Assembly (NCBI GenBank): GCA_010645155.1
Contig: CM021323.1
Span: 147,507 to 211,506, forward strand
Direction: 5' to 3'
Source: Tigriopus japonicus
Taxonomy: Eukaryota; Arthropoda; Copepoda; Harpacticoida; Harpacticidae
DNA length: 64,000 bases
Position numbers and translations under genes: made by a program. Every line of letters starts with the position of its first letter. The stretch's first letter is position 1. Positions 51,071 through 63,720 of this stretch are shown here, in pieces. A model generated the notes under the pieces. It did no database searches. It saw nothing but the letters and a program-made list of their open reading frames with translations, and was not told where the DNA came from.

Positions 51071-52092
51071 TGGAAATGTCGAAAATTGTGGCTGCTTTGA
51101 CCATACGGGTTTCGGTTTCAGCAGATGAATCCCAATTACTCTAATTCCAGATAGGAAAAGGGAATATGACAAAAACTGAGACAAAAGGAAGCTATGAAGG
51201 ACTAACTAGAAAAGTCGTGACTAGATGGGGGCGATTTTACAATCGTTATCTTTACCAATAATTATTGTTTTTTGTTTGTTATTGTTTTAGTACATAGCGG
51301 TAATCATATCTTTCTTCAGAAGTTGAATGAAGTAGTTTTTCATTGAAACAGGAATGAATTGATGTCCTGTTGGGTATTAGTTACGGATTTGCTACAAATT
51401 TGGTTGCCATCACAGGAATAAGGTTTTCGTCCAATTAAATTTATGCCTTTATTTTCTCCAATTGGTGGCTAATTAGTTACAATTGTCTAGAGAAAGTCTA
51501 GTAATGCAGTCAGCTGGACTGATTCAATGCCATACTTGCAGGGATTTTTCCCCAAGAAATCGCAAAAAGAAGTCGTCCGCGCATTATGTTGTACCGCATG
51601 TGAATTTCATCTACGGCAAGATCACTTTGTCGTTTTCTTTCTTGGATGCGACTTGAGGTCGCCAAGATTGGATTGTGTGTGGAACTTGGCCTACACAGCA
51701 ACCAAGACCTCGATCGAGACAGCGCTGTCACATATCTACTAAAGTTTCTGGCAGTGTACGTTGGATGAAACATTTTGTGTTCTAAAACCACTGACAATCA
51801 CAAAACGGATTTACAAATGCTCAGGCAGATTTCAGACTGAGCAATGCGCCGCTGCGAGATTTCAAGTATCTCGAGCAAATATTAGGGCTGATTTGTTGTA
51901 TATTTTACAATGGCCTGCCTCTTCGAGACATTTGTCGAGCATGGAGCGTAGGGTGAGCTACTTTACACTGGTAGGTAAAAGTAGTAGAAGTGCACACAAG
52001 AAGTTGCCCACAGTACGAGTGATTACCATAAAACAGAAACAAGGTTTAAATAGATGGAAATCAAGTAACAAAGGGACTTTAAAGAATTCGTG

Positions 52093-52988
52093 CTACAATG
52101 TGCCATAGCTAGAGTGGTTACTAGTACAAGCAGTGGTCAAAAGAGGGAGAGCCGCCACAGCAGACGACAGTTCACCGGTAGCTCCTGACTGTTCCATCTG
52201 TTCCACCTTGACCCGACATGATATTGCAGGGGAAGGGGGTGACGAGCCCCCCAATGATGGGATCAGGCAACCGCCATTACCATTACTCGCCATTGATTCA
52301 CCGTGGCAAGACTCTAGAACGTCCATGGCTACTGATGCTTCTGAGAGCGGATGTTGAGGCTGCTCTTGTTGTTGCTGTTGGTGCTGATGATGATGCTGGG
52401 GACGAAGGAGAAGGCCACTTCGAGGGGTGTCGGTCAGGAGGGGAGGTGTCCTCATGGGGATCCGGGTAGAGCCTGCGCTGCTTTCAGCGCTCATTAAACC
52501 GGATATACTACTGCCCACTGAGTTGAGACTTTGGTGATGAACGCCCCCTATGGGGGTCTTCTTGGCATGAACGTGACGAGGAATTGGTAACCCAGGTTGT
52601 CTGGAAGTCGGCTGTAGATGGGAATGATGATGTCTCATAGAGGATGGGGGTGATGTGGAGGTGCCAGCCAAGGAAGGTATCGAGGAGGATAGCGATGAGG
52701 AGGGAGTCGAGGCACTAGAGTGTCGAAGCCAAGGGTGCTTCAAGATCTCTTCCAAAGTAGGGCGATGCTCAGCTTGAACACGAAGGCACCTACGGATCAG
52801 ATCTTGACACTCGTGGGACAAGCGGGCACGGAACCGCAGTTCAGCTCGACATATTTGCTCGTCGGTCTCAAACGGGATGTCACCACAAACCATGTCAAAG
52901 AGTAGAATGCCTAGAGACCATACTGTGGCTTCCTCACCGCCATAACGACTTAACCGAATCCACTCAGGAGGAGCATACACTCGCGTAC
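52093..52988 (-). CDS. PIM-like serine/threonine kinase B, terminal coding exon
   Basis: Terminal exon of a second PIM-family kinase, minus strand. The acceptor ends TTTTTAG (AG at 52,989-52,990) and completes a split glycine codon whose first base is the last base of the exon at 61,388. Beginning [12 protein letters not shown], it encodes the end of the activation loop, [31 protein letters not shown] and HPWL. About 200 further residues follow before TAG: Ser-rich stretches, a conserved [13 protein letters not shown] block, and a His/Gln tract ([10 protein letters not shown]) encoded near 52,363-52,398. Vertebrate PIM kinases end soon after the kinase domain, so this tail is unusual and probably disordered. 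Frame is open throughout and the core is intact, so the exon looks functional. The mixed GCT/GCTG and GAT repeats behind the His/Gln tract may vary in length between individuals. Confidence 0.93.
52363..52398 (-). repeat. Coding CAG/CAT-type repeat (His/Gln tract)
   Basis: Plus-strand GCTCTTGTTGTTGCTGTTGG and TGCTGATGATGATG encode the Q- and H-rich part of the kinase B tail on the minus strand. It is a mixed-codon repeat, not a pure triplet run. Confidence 0.7.
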
Positions 52989-53241
52989 CTAAAAATGAAA
53001 ATAAAAAATGGTTGAGGTTTCCAGTTAGGCTGGCTACGTCACGACTTTTAAACAATGTTTCATATTCAGCGATTATGTCGCTTTCAATGACTTTTATTGC
53101 GTTTAAAAAACATTAATTACGCAAGAAATAAGAAATGGTGTCCGCCGAAAGTGCATTGTAATAGCAGCGCATTAAATGAATCAAGACAAGGTAGAGTATC
53201 GATCACATTAGATCCTAGACAAAAACAGGCCAAAAGTAAAG

Positions 53242-53244
<3 letters not shown>

Positions 53245-53277
<33 letters not shown>

Positions 53278-53320
53278 GTGTGTGTATGTGTGTGCCTGTG
53301 TCTGAGTGTGAGTGAGTGGG
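53245..53320. repeat. GA dinucleotide run passing into GTGA/GT repeats
   Basis: About 15 AG units followed by TGAGTGTGTGTATGTGTG and GAGTGAGTG. It lies in the gene B intron about 260 bp upstream of its last exon. Confidence 0.85.
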
Positions 53321-56300
53321 TACGAGTGAGGGAATTTCATAAGGTCCAGACGAGCAGACATTGCACTTTTGCTGCACACAATCCTGTCTGGGCAGGCCTA
53401 TAGGCCTGGAAAGTAAGAGGCTCGACTCGAGCCGTTTGCTCGTTCAAGCACTTCGCCATCTCAAATAAACCGAGAAAGAACCGACCGCCGATCGGACCGG
53501 ACCTCCTCCCGACCAATGAGGAGGACGAGGAGAAGAGCAGCATGAGTATGTACGTACGCAGTACTCGAGCACAAACAGACAGACGGAGTCTGGGAACGGA
53601 TTTGAGAGAACCTCCTGTCGACGTAAGATTGAGGTTGTGACATCGACAGAGGCCCGATCTGATGGCAATGCCGCCCGAAACTCTGGGTTATTTTTACTCT
53701 CTTTAGTTTGTACTCTCCGTAAGGGACTTTCTTCTCTGTCGCCATCTCAGCTAACTCGGTGATGAATTTCGGACGACGATAAGGCCGCAAAAAAACGTCA
53801 ACGGGAAAATCAAGCCCATCAAGTCTTTTCGACAGTTTTCGACGACCTTCGAGCAATGTTGTCAAAAGTTGTTTCAAACAATAGGGTGGATAACAAAGAA
53901 ATATATTGGGTAGGATGGTGGAGTACTCACAGAAATGGATCAGATAAATGGCTAGTACCAAACAGAACTGAATTTGAAGCTGACATTGCTCGATTCATGT
54001 CGGACATGAAAGTACTTCAGCAACTTCGTAAGGTCACAATGACTACGTTCATACTCGATTAAGACCGAGCATATTGCACTCAAAATGCGATGACCTCGAT
54101 CCATCATCACACTTTCTAGCTTTCATGCTTTCAGTAGGAGTGACTAATCAGCAACTGAAACATCGGACAGAAGCAGCCCAACACAAACAATAGCTGTTTT
54201 GTGCGGACTTTTTGGGTATCTTTCTCCCTCGATCATGTACGACGCAAGATTTCACGTGTCACATTGCCTTTTCGTCGTGTTGTCGGGGCCAATCTATCTT
54301 CATATCTAAACAAAGAATTTCGACGACGATCGTATTTGCCTTTTGAGTAGCAAGCAAACGTAGGACAGCACTAACTCATTCGGTTTTCCAACATCACTCG
54401 TCGGCACTTTTTTACTGGCTTGAACGAACTCAGCACCCGTCAAAGATACACACACTGCTTCTACAACGAGTCCATGCACTTAGACGTACAAGTACTGGAA
54501 ATAGTGAGACTTGCACGTACTCACGGGCTTCAGTGGAGACCATTGTCCTCCATAAGATTGTGCGGAAAGTTGTGCAACCAGGAAAATCTATTGAAAATGG
54601 CTTGCCATTCTTTCATGTCAAGCGTGGTGTGGTAGGTATCTCCTACGTTTGTATTTTACGCCTCATTTACAACATAAAGACGTCGCGTACTTGAAGCATT
54701 TGGCAGTGTTGGACTTTTCAGAGTGGTGCCTCAAGTTACTGAAGTCCATTGATTTTGAAAGAAAAGAAAAGAAAACCTACTGTAACGATGCTAAATTTCC
54801 TCACAAATTGACATCAAAGAGCCATGGCGATGAGAAACAAAAAAGACGAAACGTTTTCGCAACCTTGACGAGTCTCTTCACTCCGGTGAGGAGCAATTGT
54901 CCTGTTTAGCGTATCATCGAACAGACCATTGCACCTCCTCAGCTCTAAACAAGTTATGGCAGTCCACTCAAGGAGCTTTTCGAAGATGTAAGATGTTGTA
55001 CATCCCACTTTCATCTCCGACACCTGAAGCACTCGCCGAAAAGACGGAAGAGAGTGAAAGACAATTACCTACACTAGTCGGCACAACATAGTGTACTTAC
55101 GGTACATGGAAGAATAGAACGAACCTCTGACCTATTTCTCGCCAGCCCCGCCTTTTTGCTTCATCTTTAGAGTTTGGATCAGTACGTAAGACTCTTATTA
55201 ATTCTGAGAGTAAATTCTCGGGCAACCGACACTACTTTACGTAACTAAATAGTGATTGCCACAAAACTTTGAGTCAGTTACGAAAATGTCCGTTCGTCTT
55301 GTTTCATCCCCAAAACAAGTTTGAATTGATTTGCAGTCCAACAACCGGTGCTTATCACGCAAGCATCACGGATTGGATGGTTTCATTTCATTGGCCAAAG
55401 AAATGACGCATTCTTTCACATGGTTACAAGGCCTACATTACATTTTTTCACAAGCCCTCGTCGTACCAAGTATGGTAGGAGCATCCAGAAGACTCTGGAG
55501 CGGAGACACCTTGCCACCAACCACACAACCAACCAGGTTGTGTGACAGATCAGAGCCGAGTATTGGGGCTGGTTCGCAGTGGGGAATTTGTACCTGAATG
55601 CATTCATCGGGCATGTTGGTTGGTTGGAGACTCACTTTCTATAAAGGAATGTGTGCTACATAGTGTACTGTTTGTGAGGAAGGGAGGTAAGGAGGTAACA
55701 GGTAGTACATATGTAGGGCTCGGACTGTGGAAAACCAATGCCAAGCAAGAATCGAAGGTCTCATGGAATGTGCTGGAATCCCCCACCTCTGTATGTAGGC
55801 GCGAGTCATACGTATTTACCTCCTTGCAAGGTGATGGTAGGATTCGTTTGCATGGTGCCAGACTAAAAGTAAGGCCCGATGATGAGAGCAAGCGAGGAAG
55901 GCCGATTCATGAGAACAGGTTGAACAGGAGGATATCAAAGCGGGCATGCCTCATGCATTCCTTGAACTTTTTATCGCCCAGTTGGAATGTCAAAGGAATA
56001 CACATGTCGAGGCACACATACATAGGTAGTGATACAGGTGGATGAAGGAGCAGCTTGTCGTGTAGTATTCAAGGGAGTGCTTATGTGAGGCGGCTTGACT
56101 ACAAATGGAATGAATGAAATAGTTGCCGGTACAGGCAGGGTACGTTAGATGGACCCATACGTCAAAAGCCTTTTACTAGTCTACTACTCCATCTGCATAT
56201 ACGTACTACGTATCTTTCAGCGCTCAGAAGGCAGGGAGTGAATGTGCATGAGTTGGAAGAGTAGTTGTGGTTGTGAACCATCAAAGACAAAAGAGGCTTG

Positions 56301-56363
56301 ATTCAAAGAAAAGGGCGACCATGTGGTTTGGCGGGTGCCTATGTACGTACTCGTTGGTTCGAG

Positions 56364-56388
56364 CGTACGTACGTACGTACGTACGTAC
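56364..56388. repeat. ACGT tetranucleotide microsatellite
   Basis: Pure CGTACGTACG run, self-complementary at every register and so able to form a cruciform. Inside the gene B intron. TACGTAC motifs are scattered through the whole window. Confidence 0.85.
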
Positions 56389-59300
56389 ATACGAACACTT
56401 GAAGTTGCGCAATACCACCCCAAAGCAAGACCATCGGTCATGATTAAAAATCAATGGCTGGTGACACGAGATGAATGATACGAAATTTTTTATGTATACA
56501 CTTCCTTTCAGGCACAGTGGGTGTTAAGAAGCGGCAATAGTGGATAGCACATGAATCACAGAGTATTTATTCAAAATATGTTGGTGTATGCTCGTTTTCC
56601 TTAATTAGCAGCCCTCTTCGTCATGTACAAAACAATGTATCTGAGCATGAGACATAAGGAGAGGTTAACAAGTGGCTCCATTTTGACCCTATTATTCCAT
56701 GATCTCAGCTCGTTCTCATGAGTTCAAACTTATGTGTACGTTGGGCGTACTTCAGGTCGGAAACGACAACATAACTGTTGTGTGGATCTGGCAATAGACC
56801 CAAAATCGATGGTCAAGCAAGCCACATCAGCCTTCATATGTCTTCGAACTATCCGTTTGCAACACTTGCCTGGACCGAAGTTCTCAAACTACGTTCAAAT
56901 CCTAACGATGGAGTCCGAGAGCGAAGTTCATGTTTTGACAAGTTGCCAAGGCCGACTTTTTAGTCGTGTTGACTTGTTAACACCATTAGGACTTCTTGAC
57001 TCGGCAATTCAATTTTTATCACCATTTCACATAACATGTCTTAAATTATAAAGAAATTGCGCAAACGTAAATCTAAGTACTGTCGGTGTGACATTCTAGG
57101 ACTAAGCTGAATATTTGGACAGCCAAGAATCTCAAGCCAAGGAGATCGTCTGTCTCTCAAATGTAGCATGTGATAGCTAACTAAAAACTGAAAAGAAAGT
57201 TTTATTGACACATGTTCCAAGGACTTTCACAAAAAAGGTTTTCCAGATTCCTCAAACTCCACGTAAGTTCTAAAATCTCTTGAGAACTGAACAAGATCAT
57301 GACAAGCAATATTCACCCCGATAAGATTCACCAGATTCGAATCCATCAGTCCCTTGGGAGAGGATTTATCGATTTAAAAGTTCGAATAAAGAGTGAATAA
57401 ACCCATGAAGCATCTAAGCAAAACATTATTGACTTTGGTGTAACGTTGAGCAATCAAACGAGTGTTCCAAGAAAATCAAGAACTCAGCCAATCGTGAGGA
57501 ATGCCTTTCGCGCAAAAAAGAGTAAGCAAAACTAGGAGTCGTGTTTTTTCTTCTTTTCGCCCGGAATGAAAAGGCCCAGGCAAAGGCTACTACTACTTCT
57601 GCAAACGTGGGTAATGAAACGACTATCCCACCCCCATTTTTTGGTTTCCCTCTCCAAATTACGATGGATTGTTGCAAAATACAACACGTAATAAGAAAGA
57701 AAAACTAATGCGGACCTATTTGTAAGGTTCTGATGCATTTAGAAATTTTCAGGTCTGTAATGGTTTCTGAAGGCATCGATGTACTTTGCAAACGTGTCAG
57801 TCTGCGCTTTGAAAGTGAAAACCATCGAAGTGCATGATGCCATAAGTACAACCTGGGGAAGTCACTCGGAACTTTCTTTAAAAGCTGCCCATATTTCGTC
57901 TCTCAAAAAGTTTTCGAGGCCACTTCTGGAGAATGAAGTTTCTCCACTTTCTGTTCTCTCATCGGCTCTTGGGTGAGCTCGCTAAGGAAGATTATAGTGT
58001 CGAGTATAAGCTCGATTGCTCTGTCTTCCCTTCCCCCTACGTAGAACATGTAGTGTTTGGGATCTCGCATGAACGCCCACTTGAACGCCCCTTTTCTTCG
58101 CTAACAATAGTTACATTCAAACTCGAGTGACTGCGGTTCTTTCATTAGCTCTCGGTTCGAATTGTTCCCACAAATTGATGTAGAGGCTTGATCCCATCCA
58201 AAATTCAGGCTCAGTTTTACTTGTGCCACGGTGTGTGTGTGTGGGAGTTTTATTTAGTCCCAAGGGTTCATTGCCATTTTCACTTGGTTTGTTCCGCCTT
58301 TTTGTTGGTCTCCCTCGTGGTTTGAGTATACAACATGTACTCGTAAGTATGTGAAGTGCAAAAGTGGTTGCTTTTGAACCTTACCTAGAACCAACCAAAG
58401 TTGACGTTCGCGCCTGGTTCAAATGTACTTTCGCCATTTCGTGTTCCAACTTGAGGTCCAAAGTTTAAAGTGTGCGTGTGAGTGTGTCTTTCACTCTCTC
58501 ACATTAGTACATATTCATATGGTTTAGTACAAGGGAAGCTTTTGAAAAATGTCGATAATTATACAAGTGGCTGGAAATAGGTGGGAAAAGCCTTTGTTTA
58601 TCATTGTCCTGACTACGTATCTTTCGTATAGTGGAATGAATGTGTGTGGGGAGGGAAGAACGCGTCATAAGTTTGTTATAAACAATCACAATCCTACTCT
58701 ACTTGAGCTCTCAAGGTACATTGAACTAGAACAAATTAATTCTTAGGCTCGAGGAATCATGCGGAATAAGAGCTAAGTGTAACGGCTGATTAATGGCTCT
58801 CCTTGACGTAGCAATGCCCAAGAGTAATGATAAGAGTCCTTGAGAGTGATTCTGCAAAATCCATGAAAATATTTCTCCTACTTTACTTGCTCGCGGATTG
58901 TTTACATTCCCAGCTAGTGCAATAATCATGAAAAGGCTGTTTAGAATTCCAAGAAGAGAATGCTTATATTCAGCCTTTCTTCCCTTCAATGGAGAAAGCG
59001 GGACTTTTCCTCCTTCTTCTCCAGTCAATGGGAATTTGATTGATTTTCGTATCCGTGTTTGAAGGCCATTGACGAAACAGCCTTGAGGGAATAAAAGGCA
59101 GCAACTACTGGCTTCTTGCCGTTGCTGTTACCTGTCTCGTACATCAAAGGCGAGGTGGCTATGTAAGAATTATATTGCGTAATAGAACTTGTACTTACAA
59201 TCAATCGAAACATGTATGGATACACGTATCTTACAAACACTCGCTTAAAAGTCCGTACCGCTCCATTATCACTGATCAATAACTATGTTTGTTTTAAATT

Positions 59301-61387
59301 TGAAGGCAAATCACTCTCACTGTCTTGCACCAGACACCCCTATCCTCTACGCAAGAGCAATCAACGGGGCGGTTATAAAAAGTTAAAAAAAGAGAAAGGT
59401 TTAAAGAGAAGACGTCATTTCAAGATCAAATAACGAAAGCGAGCGAGACCTCAAAGGCTATTAGAGCATGAAACATATTTGCTTAATTACATTCACATTG
59501 ACTTAGCTACTAAGAGTAGTTCATTCAAGTCATTCCTCGGATAAAATTTTAAATGAGGCTGGGGTCAAATGTTTTATTCGAGAGGTCAGGTATTAAACTT
59601 AAAACCAGCGGCCTATTAGTTTTGTATTGTCTTCCTTTCTCACCGCTATTGAGAGAGACGTTCTGTTCCAAGTTTGGCCTTGAAATGACCCTATTCAATC
59701 CGCTTCAGAGGCCTAAGTCAATTCGGTTTTGATTGGGCCTCAATGCTCCATTTCATCACGCTTTTACACTACCTACATACTTTGGCAAACAGAAAGGAAG
59801 GCTGGTTTATTTCCGTTTGAAGACTGGTGTTATGAGAGCACCTATGAACCGGAACTACAGTTTACGGAACCGAACGAGGGATGCTCAAGCCGAAATGAAG
59901 CAACCGTTCGTTGCATCGTCGAAACAATATCACCTGTAAGATCAAATGGACGGTGCTCAAAAATGTCGGTTGCGTGGTACGAGCGTCAAGTAGGCCTACC
60001 ATCCCAAACACGTCTGAGCGTGTAAAATGAGTCGGCCAGCAACCAGTACACTCCGGTGCAATCCGATTGAAGAGCGGCGTTGATTACAAATCGAACGTAG
60101 TATTCCGATCCAAGAACAACAGTTCTTTCATGGTAATCTGGACCGGTCGGTACCAAATCGAGTTGTTCGTATGTAGTCAGTCGCCAAGTGACAAGAGGAT
60201 AAGCAACAAAGCAAGGTCGGGCATTGAACGCAATGTTAAATACACACACACACATACAACAGGATAATCATTCTTCACCAACAGCCAGCAATGGCAATAG
60301 CAACAACAACGACACCAACACCCTTGCTTGCGGTCCGGCACATTGCACCGAGTTCGTACTACAATACAGGACTTTGTGTGGGGTGAGATTTGAAGGCCAT
60401 TCTGATTGAGACGGAGTGTATTCACTTGATCGTAGTACGCCTAGAGATTCGACGAGTTTTCTACTTTGCCAATCTTTTCAATGGACGAAGAAATGTGGCG
60501 GAATTACCTATAATCAAATCAATCTCACGGACAATATTCCCACAACGTTTCATCACGTTGTTTAAGAGACCACAGAGGACAGTAGAGGATGCCCAAACAA
60601 CAAACGATTCTCTACATGCAATTATATAACAAAAAGAGTTTTATAAGCTTGGAGAGACCTCTTTGTACTACACTACTGGATGAGTAGTTGTGGCCTTTTT
60701 ACTGGACGAGTCCAACTTGTTTCACATTCTTTCTAGTACATCTGTTCTTCCCAAGAGGGCTGCGTCGCTCTCTATGGGTTTGTGAGACCTCCGAGAACCA
60801 ATACTTTGGTACTCGACCCATGTACTCACTTTCCCGAATTTAGGGAAGTGGGGCTTGCATGAATGTGAAAACATGAATGAATGTGACTGATTTGTCAGAG
60901 ATTGTATACATGATGCGTACACGCTAACTAGTTCACACTGGAACAAAAGTTTTGTCTAACCACCACCAAAGACTTCGGCACATCGCTCTGCCGATTCGTA
61001 ACCTTGCATTAAATCTTGCAAGCTTTTGACCAATGACATAGGTTGACTTGCCTTGTCTAGATATATTAATTGAAAATTCTCACTAATCCTAGTTAACCAA
61101 ATACACACACACGCCTCTTGACAGTTAATGTCTTTTGACGTGAGGGCATGACTTTTATGATCCACTGTACAAGGTCGGTGCAAGTGTACATACAGCCAAG
61201 CCCTTTCGACACTTAAGGGCAGCTGGAGTGTTTCAAAAGGGAATTTCCGGTTCAAAAGGGAAACCCTCTTGCTGTTGGTAAATTCATGAATTTGCGTGGT
61301 GCTAGAGCAATCAGGGCATCAAGGCAAAGAAAAAAAATCACGTACTTTCAGTGCAAAAGAAGTGTCAAACCATCTCATGCCACTTAC

Positions 61388-61751
61388 CGTCAAAATCCGT
61401 GTAGAATCCAGAACGAAGGTAGGAACCAGATCCGAAATCAATGAGCTTCAAATTCATGGTTTTCAGGTCCACTAGAAGGTTCTCATCCTTGATGTCACGA
61501 TGAATAACCCCTTTTCTGTGGCAGGCTATGACAGTTTGGACCACCTGTCGGAAGAAGTTCTGAGCCAACTCCTCTTCAAGCATGCCTTTTTCAGTGATGA
61601 AATCAAAAAGATCTTTGCAGGGGTCAGGTCTCTCCATGACAATGATGTAGGAATCGTGTCTCTCAAAACAATCGATAAGATTCACGACACCGGGAAGATG
61701 ACAGACATTGTTCATTAGACACACCTCCATAGGAACGCGGACGCCTTTGAT
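61388..61751 (-). CDS. PIM-like serine/threonine kinase B, catalytic-core exon
   Basis: This 364-nt exon encodes 121 residues and one base of the split glycine. The acceptor is CCGTTTCAG (AG at 61,752-61,753) and the exon starts in phase 0 with [10 protein letters not shown]. Landmarks in exon numbering: alpha-C glutamate E9, the PIM-specific hinge [12 protein letters not shown] at 40-51, catalytic loop HRDIKDEN at 84-91 with D86 as catalytic base, DFG at 105-107, and YTDFD at the end. All catalytic residues visible here are intact. The proline-containing hinge is the family hallmark and distinguishes PIM from the related CAMK groups. With the terminal exon this gives 419 residues; the glycine loop and VAIK lysine of the N-lobe are missing and must be encoded by exons above 61,752, probably beyond the window. 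Confidence 0.95.
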
Positions 61752-63454
61752 CTGAAACGGAGCAAAAACAAGTGGTTCACCAACGGAAATGCACCACATT
61801 TTGACTTTGTCATTTTCAAAGTAGTCCCATTATTTGCACAACATTCCTGTGGTCGAGGGGTTGTAGGGCGATTTGGTTCGTTCTCTATAAACGAACTGTA
61901 AATGAGGTCAAGCCTAGTTTTTATTGACGATTTACCTATTCTGGATCGATTAACTAATTATCATGCTTTAGGTAGAAAACTCGCTAAATCGCTATCGGAG
62001 GGCTTCAAAAAATGGCCAGGTGGTTGGACAGCAAAATTCTCGCTGTTATACTCGTATTGTAATCTATGATCCCCAAGAGATGAGGGAGGGGGTTGTTCAA
62101 GTTCAATTCCTTCGAAGCAACTAATCAACATTGAAGTTCATGTGACAGGATAAAAGCCATAAACATTTGTTTCACCTTAAAGGCAACTGAAACTCGCATT
62201 AGGAATACAATAGGAAGACAAACTAATTATCCCTTGACAGCTTTTTTTACTCTTGGAAAAACAGCCAGGTGTGCCCGAGAATGAAGTAAGTATCGAATAA
62301 TCGGAATTGAACACACGTGTCCTTTTCCATTCAATTTGTTGTTTTGGCTTGTGTAATTTTCCCGTTCGGGTTCCCAAAAATAAGTAGAACACGTGGCCCA
62401 TATTGTTAGGATGAAAAAAGATGAAACTTCGGCATTATTACAAGAAATTGCATGAAATCGTGTATTTTGTGAACATACGTTCGTACGTATGTGCCAGTGT
62501 GTTGTCAGTAAATGGACTGTGTCGATAATATCTGGTATCCATATGGTTTAGAGAGGAGCGACCTCTTCAATCAGGCCAACCAAATAAGGAAAACCTTACT
62601 AAAACCCTCTTCTCCTCTTGGAACCCCTTTCATACTGATTTATTCTCTCCTTTTCGTTCTTTTCTTGAGGTATGAACAGGTGAAAGGAAGGGGAGAACAA
62701 CAATGAAGCATGAACGTAGCAGCACTCAAACTGATTGAAGAAATGAATGAGCGAAGGCGCTTACTTGACGACGTAAGGTCTTAAATTTGAACCACGTCCT
62801 TAACTAGTGGGGAAGATTTTTTTGCAATAAGGGATGAAAAATTACAACACTTTAAATCTTTCACATGAAAGCTTATCGGATAAATTAAACACTGTACATA
62901 AAACATGGACGTTCCCTGTTTGAATTGATTCAAGCATTTATTTGTTTCTTGTATCTTGGGGAATTTACTCACTATCGCAATCAGTCACGAGAGCGCTTCG
63001 CAACAACGCAACCCTGATCAAGCAAGGGATGAAGTTTAGCATTCGGCAATGCATGATCATGGCGTGCTTCGTGAATGAAGAGGCGTTGTAACCCTTGGTG
63101 GGGATTTCGCTCTTGCCCTAGATAATTTTTTGTAAACAAACTTAAACAACACCCATCATCGAACTGGGAGTTCACTCACATCTGGGTCTTTTGGGGTGGG
63201 GGGAGAAAGAGCGAAGACAAAAACTGGAATTCATTCCACTCATAGGCAACTGTGGATTAGTACGAACTACGTTGTACGATCAGGACGCTGATGATCCGAG
63301 GTCCTTCATCATCATCTGATTTCTTAAGACGTGATCAAGTGTTGTCCGTTAGACTTTAGGTTTTGACACTGGGACACTTTGCTCCGGCCATACCTAATTC
63401 CTTGCTAGGTGCCCAACGTTATGACGAAATACTCGACAAGGAAATTGCCTTGAA

Positions 63455-63473
63455 ACACACACACACACACACA
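63455..63473. repeat. AC dinucleotide microsatellite
   Basis: About nine AC units, pure. Confidence 0.8.
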
Positions 63474-63698
63474 AAAACGACGCAATAGTTTTGCACTTCG
63501 ACGTTCAAGGTGAAAGAACAGGCCCTCTCCATCCAGTAAGGAGTTCCTCAAAGCGTCGCTTAGTCATCCTCCTCGCCTCGCCGTCGTTAACTACAATTGT
63601 AGAAGTAGTGAGAGGTAGGCAGTGGGCATTGCTCTGAGCGCCAATCCCCTCAATCCTCCCTCCCACTCGAATTGGCAGCTCATGGATGCACAAACACA

Positions 63699-63720
63699 CA
63701 CTCACTCACTCACTCACTCA
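63699..63720. repeat. CACT tetranucleotide microsatellite
   Basis: ACACTCACTCACTCACTCAC run. The frames crossing it on both strands are not supported as genes. Confidence 0.75.

Larger units (their letters stand above)
49251..52092 (-). other. Probable 3' UTR and downstream flank of PIM-like gene B
   Basis: No gene was recognised. The minus strand is C/T-rich in 49.4-51.1 kb, with many G runs on the plus strand, and so differs in look from the spacer further left. Assignment to the 3' UTR is an inference from position between the stop codon and the tandem AATAAA at 49,241. Confidence 0.35.
52989..61387 (-). other. Intron of PIM-like gene B (8.4 kb)
   Basis: GT donor (GACG then GTAAGT, GT at 61,386-61,387) and AG acceptor (52,989-52,990) with a pyrimidine-rich tract; the splice restores the D-F-D-G-T-R-V-Y reading of the family. 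The intron splits a glycine codon after its first base, the same phase as in gene A. Within it I see simple repeats and open frames of up to 167 codons (53,461-53,961 minus; 55,542-56,045 plus) without recognisable motifs. A relatively GC-rich block lies at 53,440-53,780. Confidence 0.88.

Noticed and set aside
52133..52469. Plus-strand frames antisense to the kinase B tail
   Set aside because: Shadows of the real minus-strand coding exon, with Asp/Glu/Gly-rich low-complexity content.
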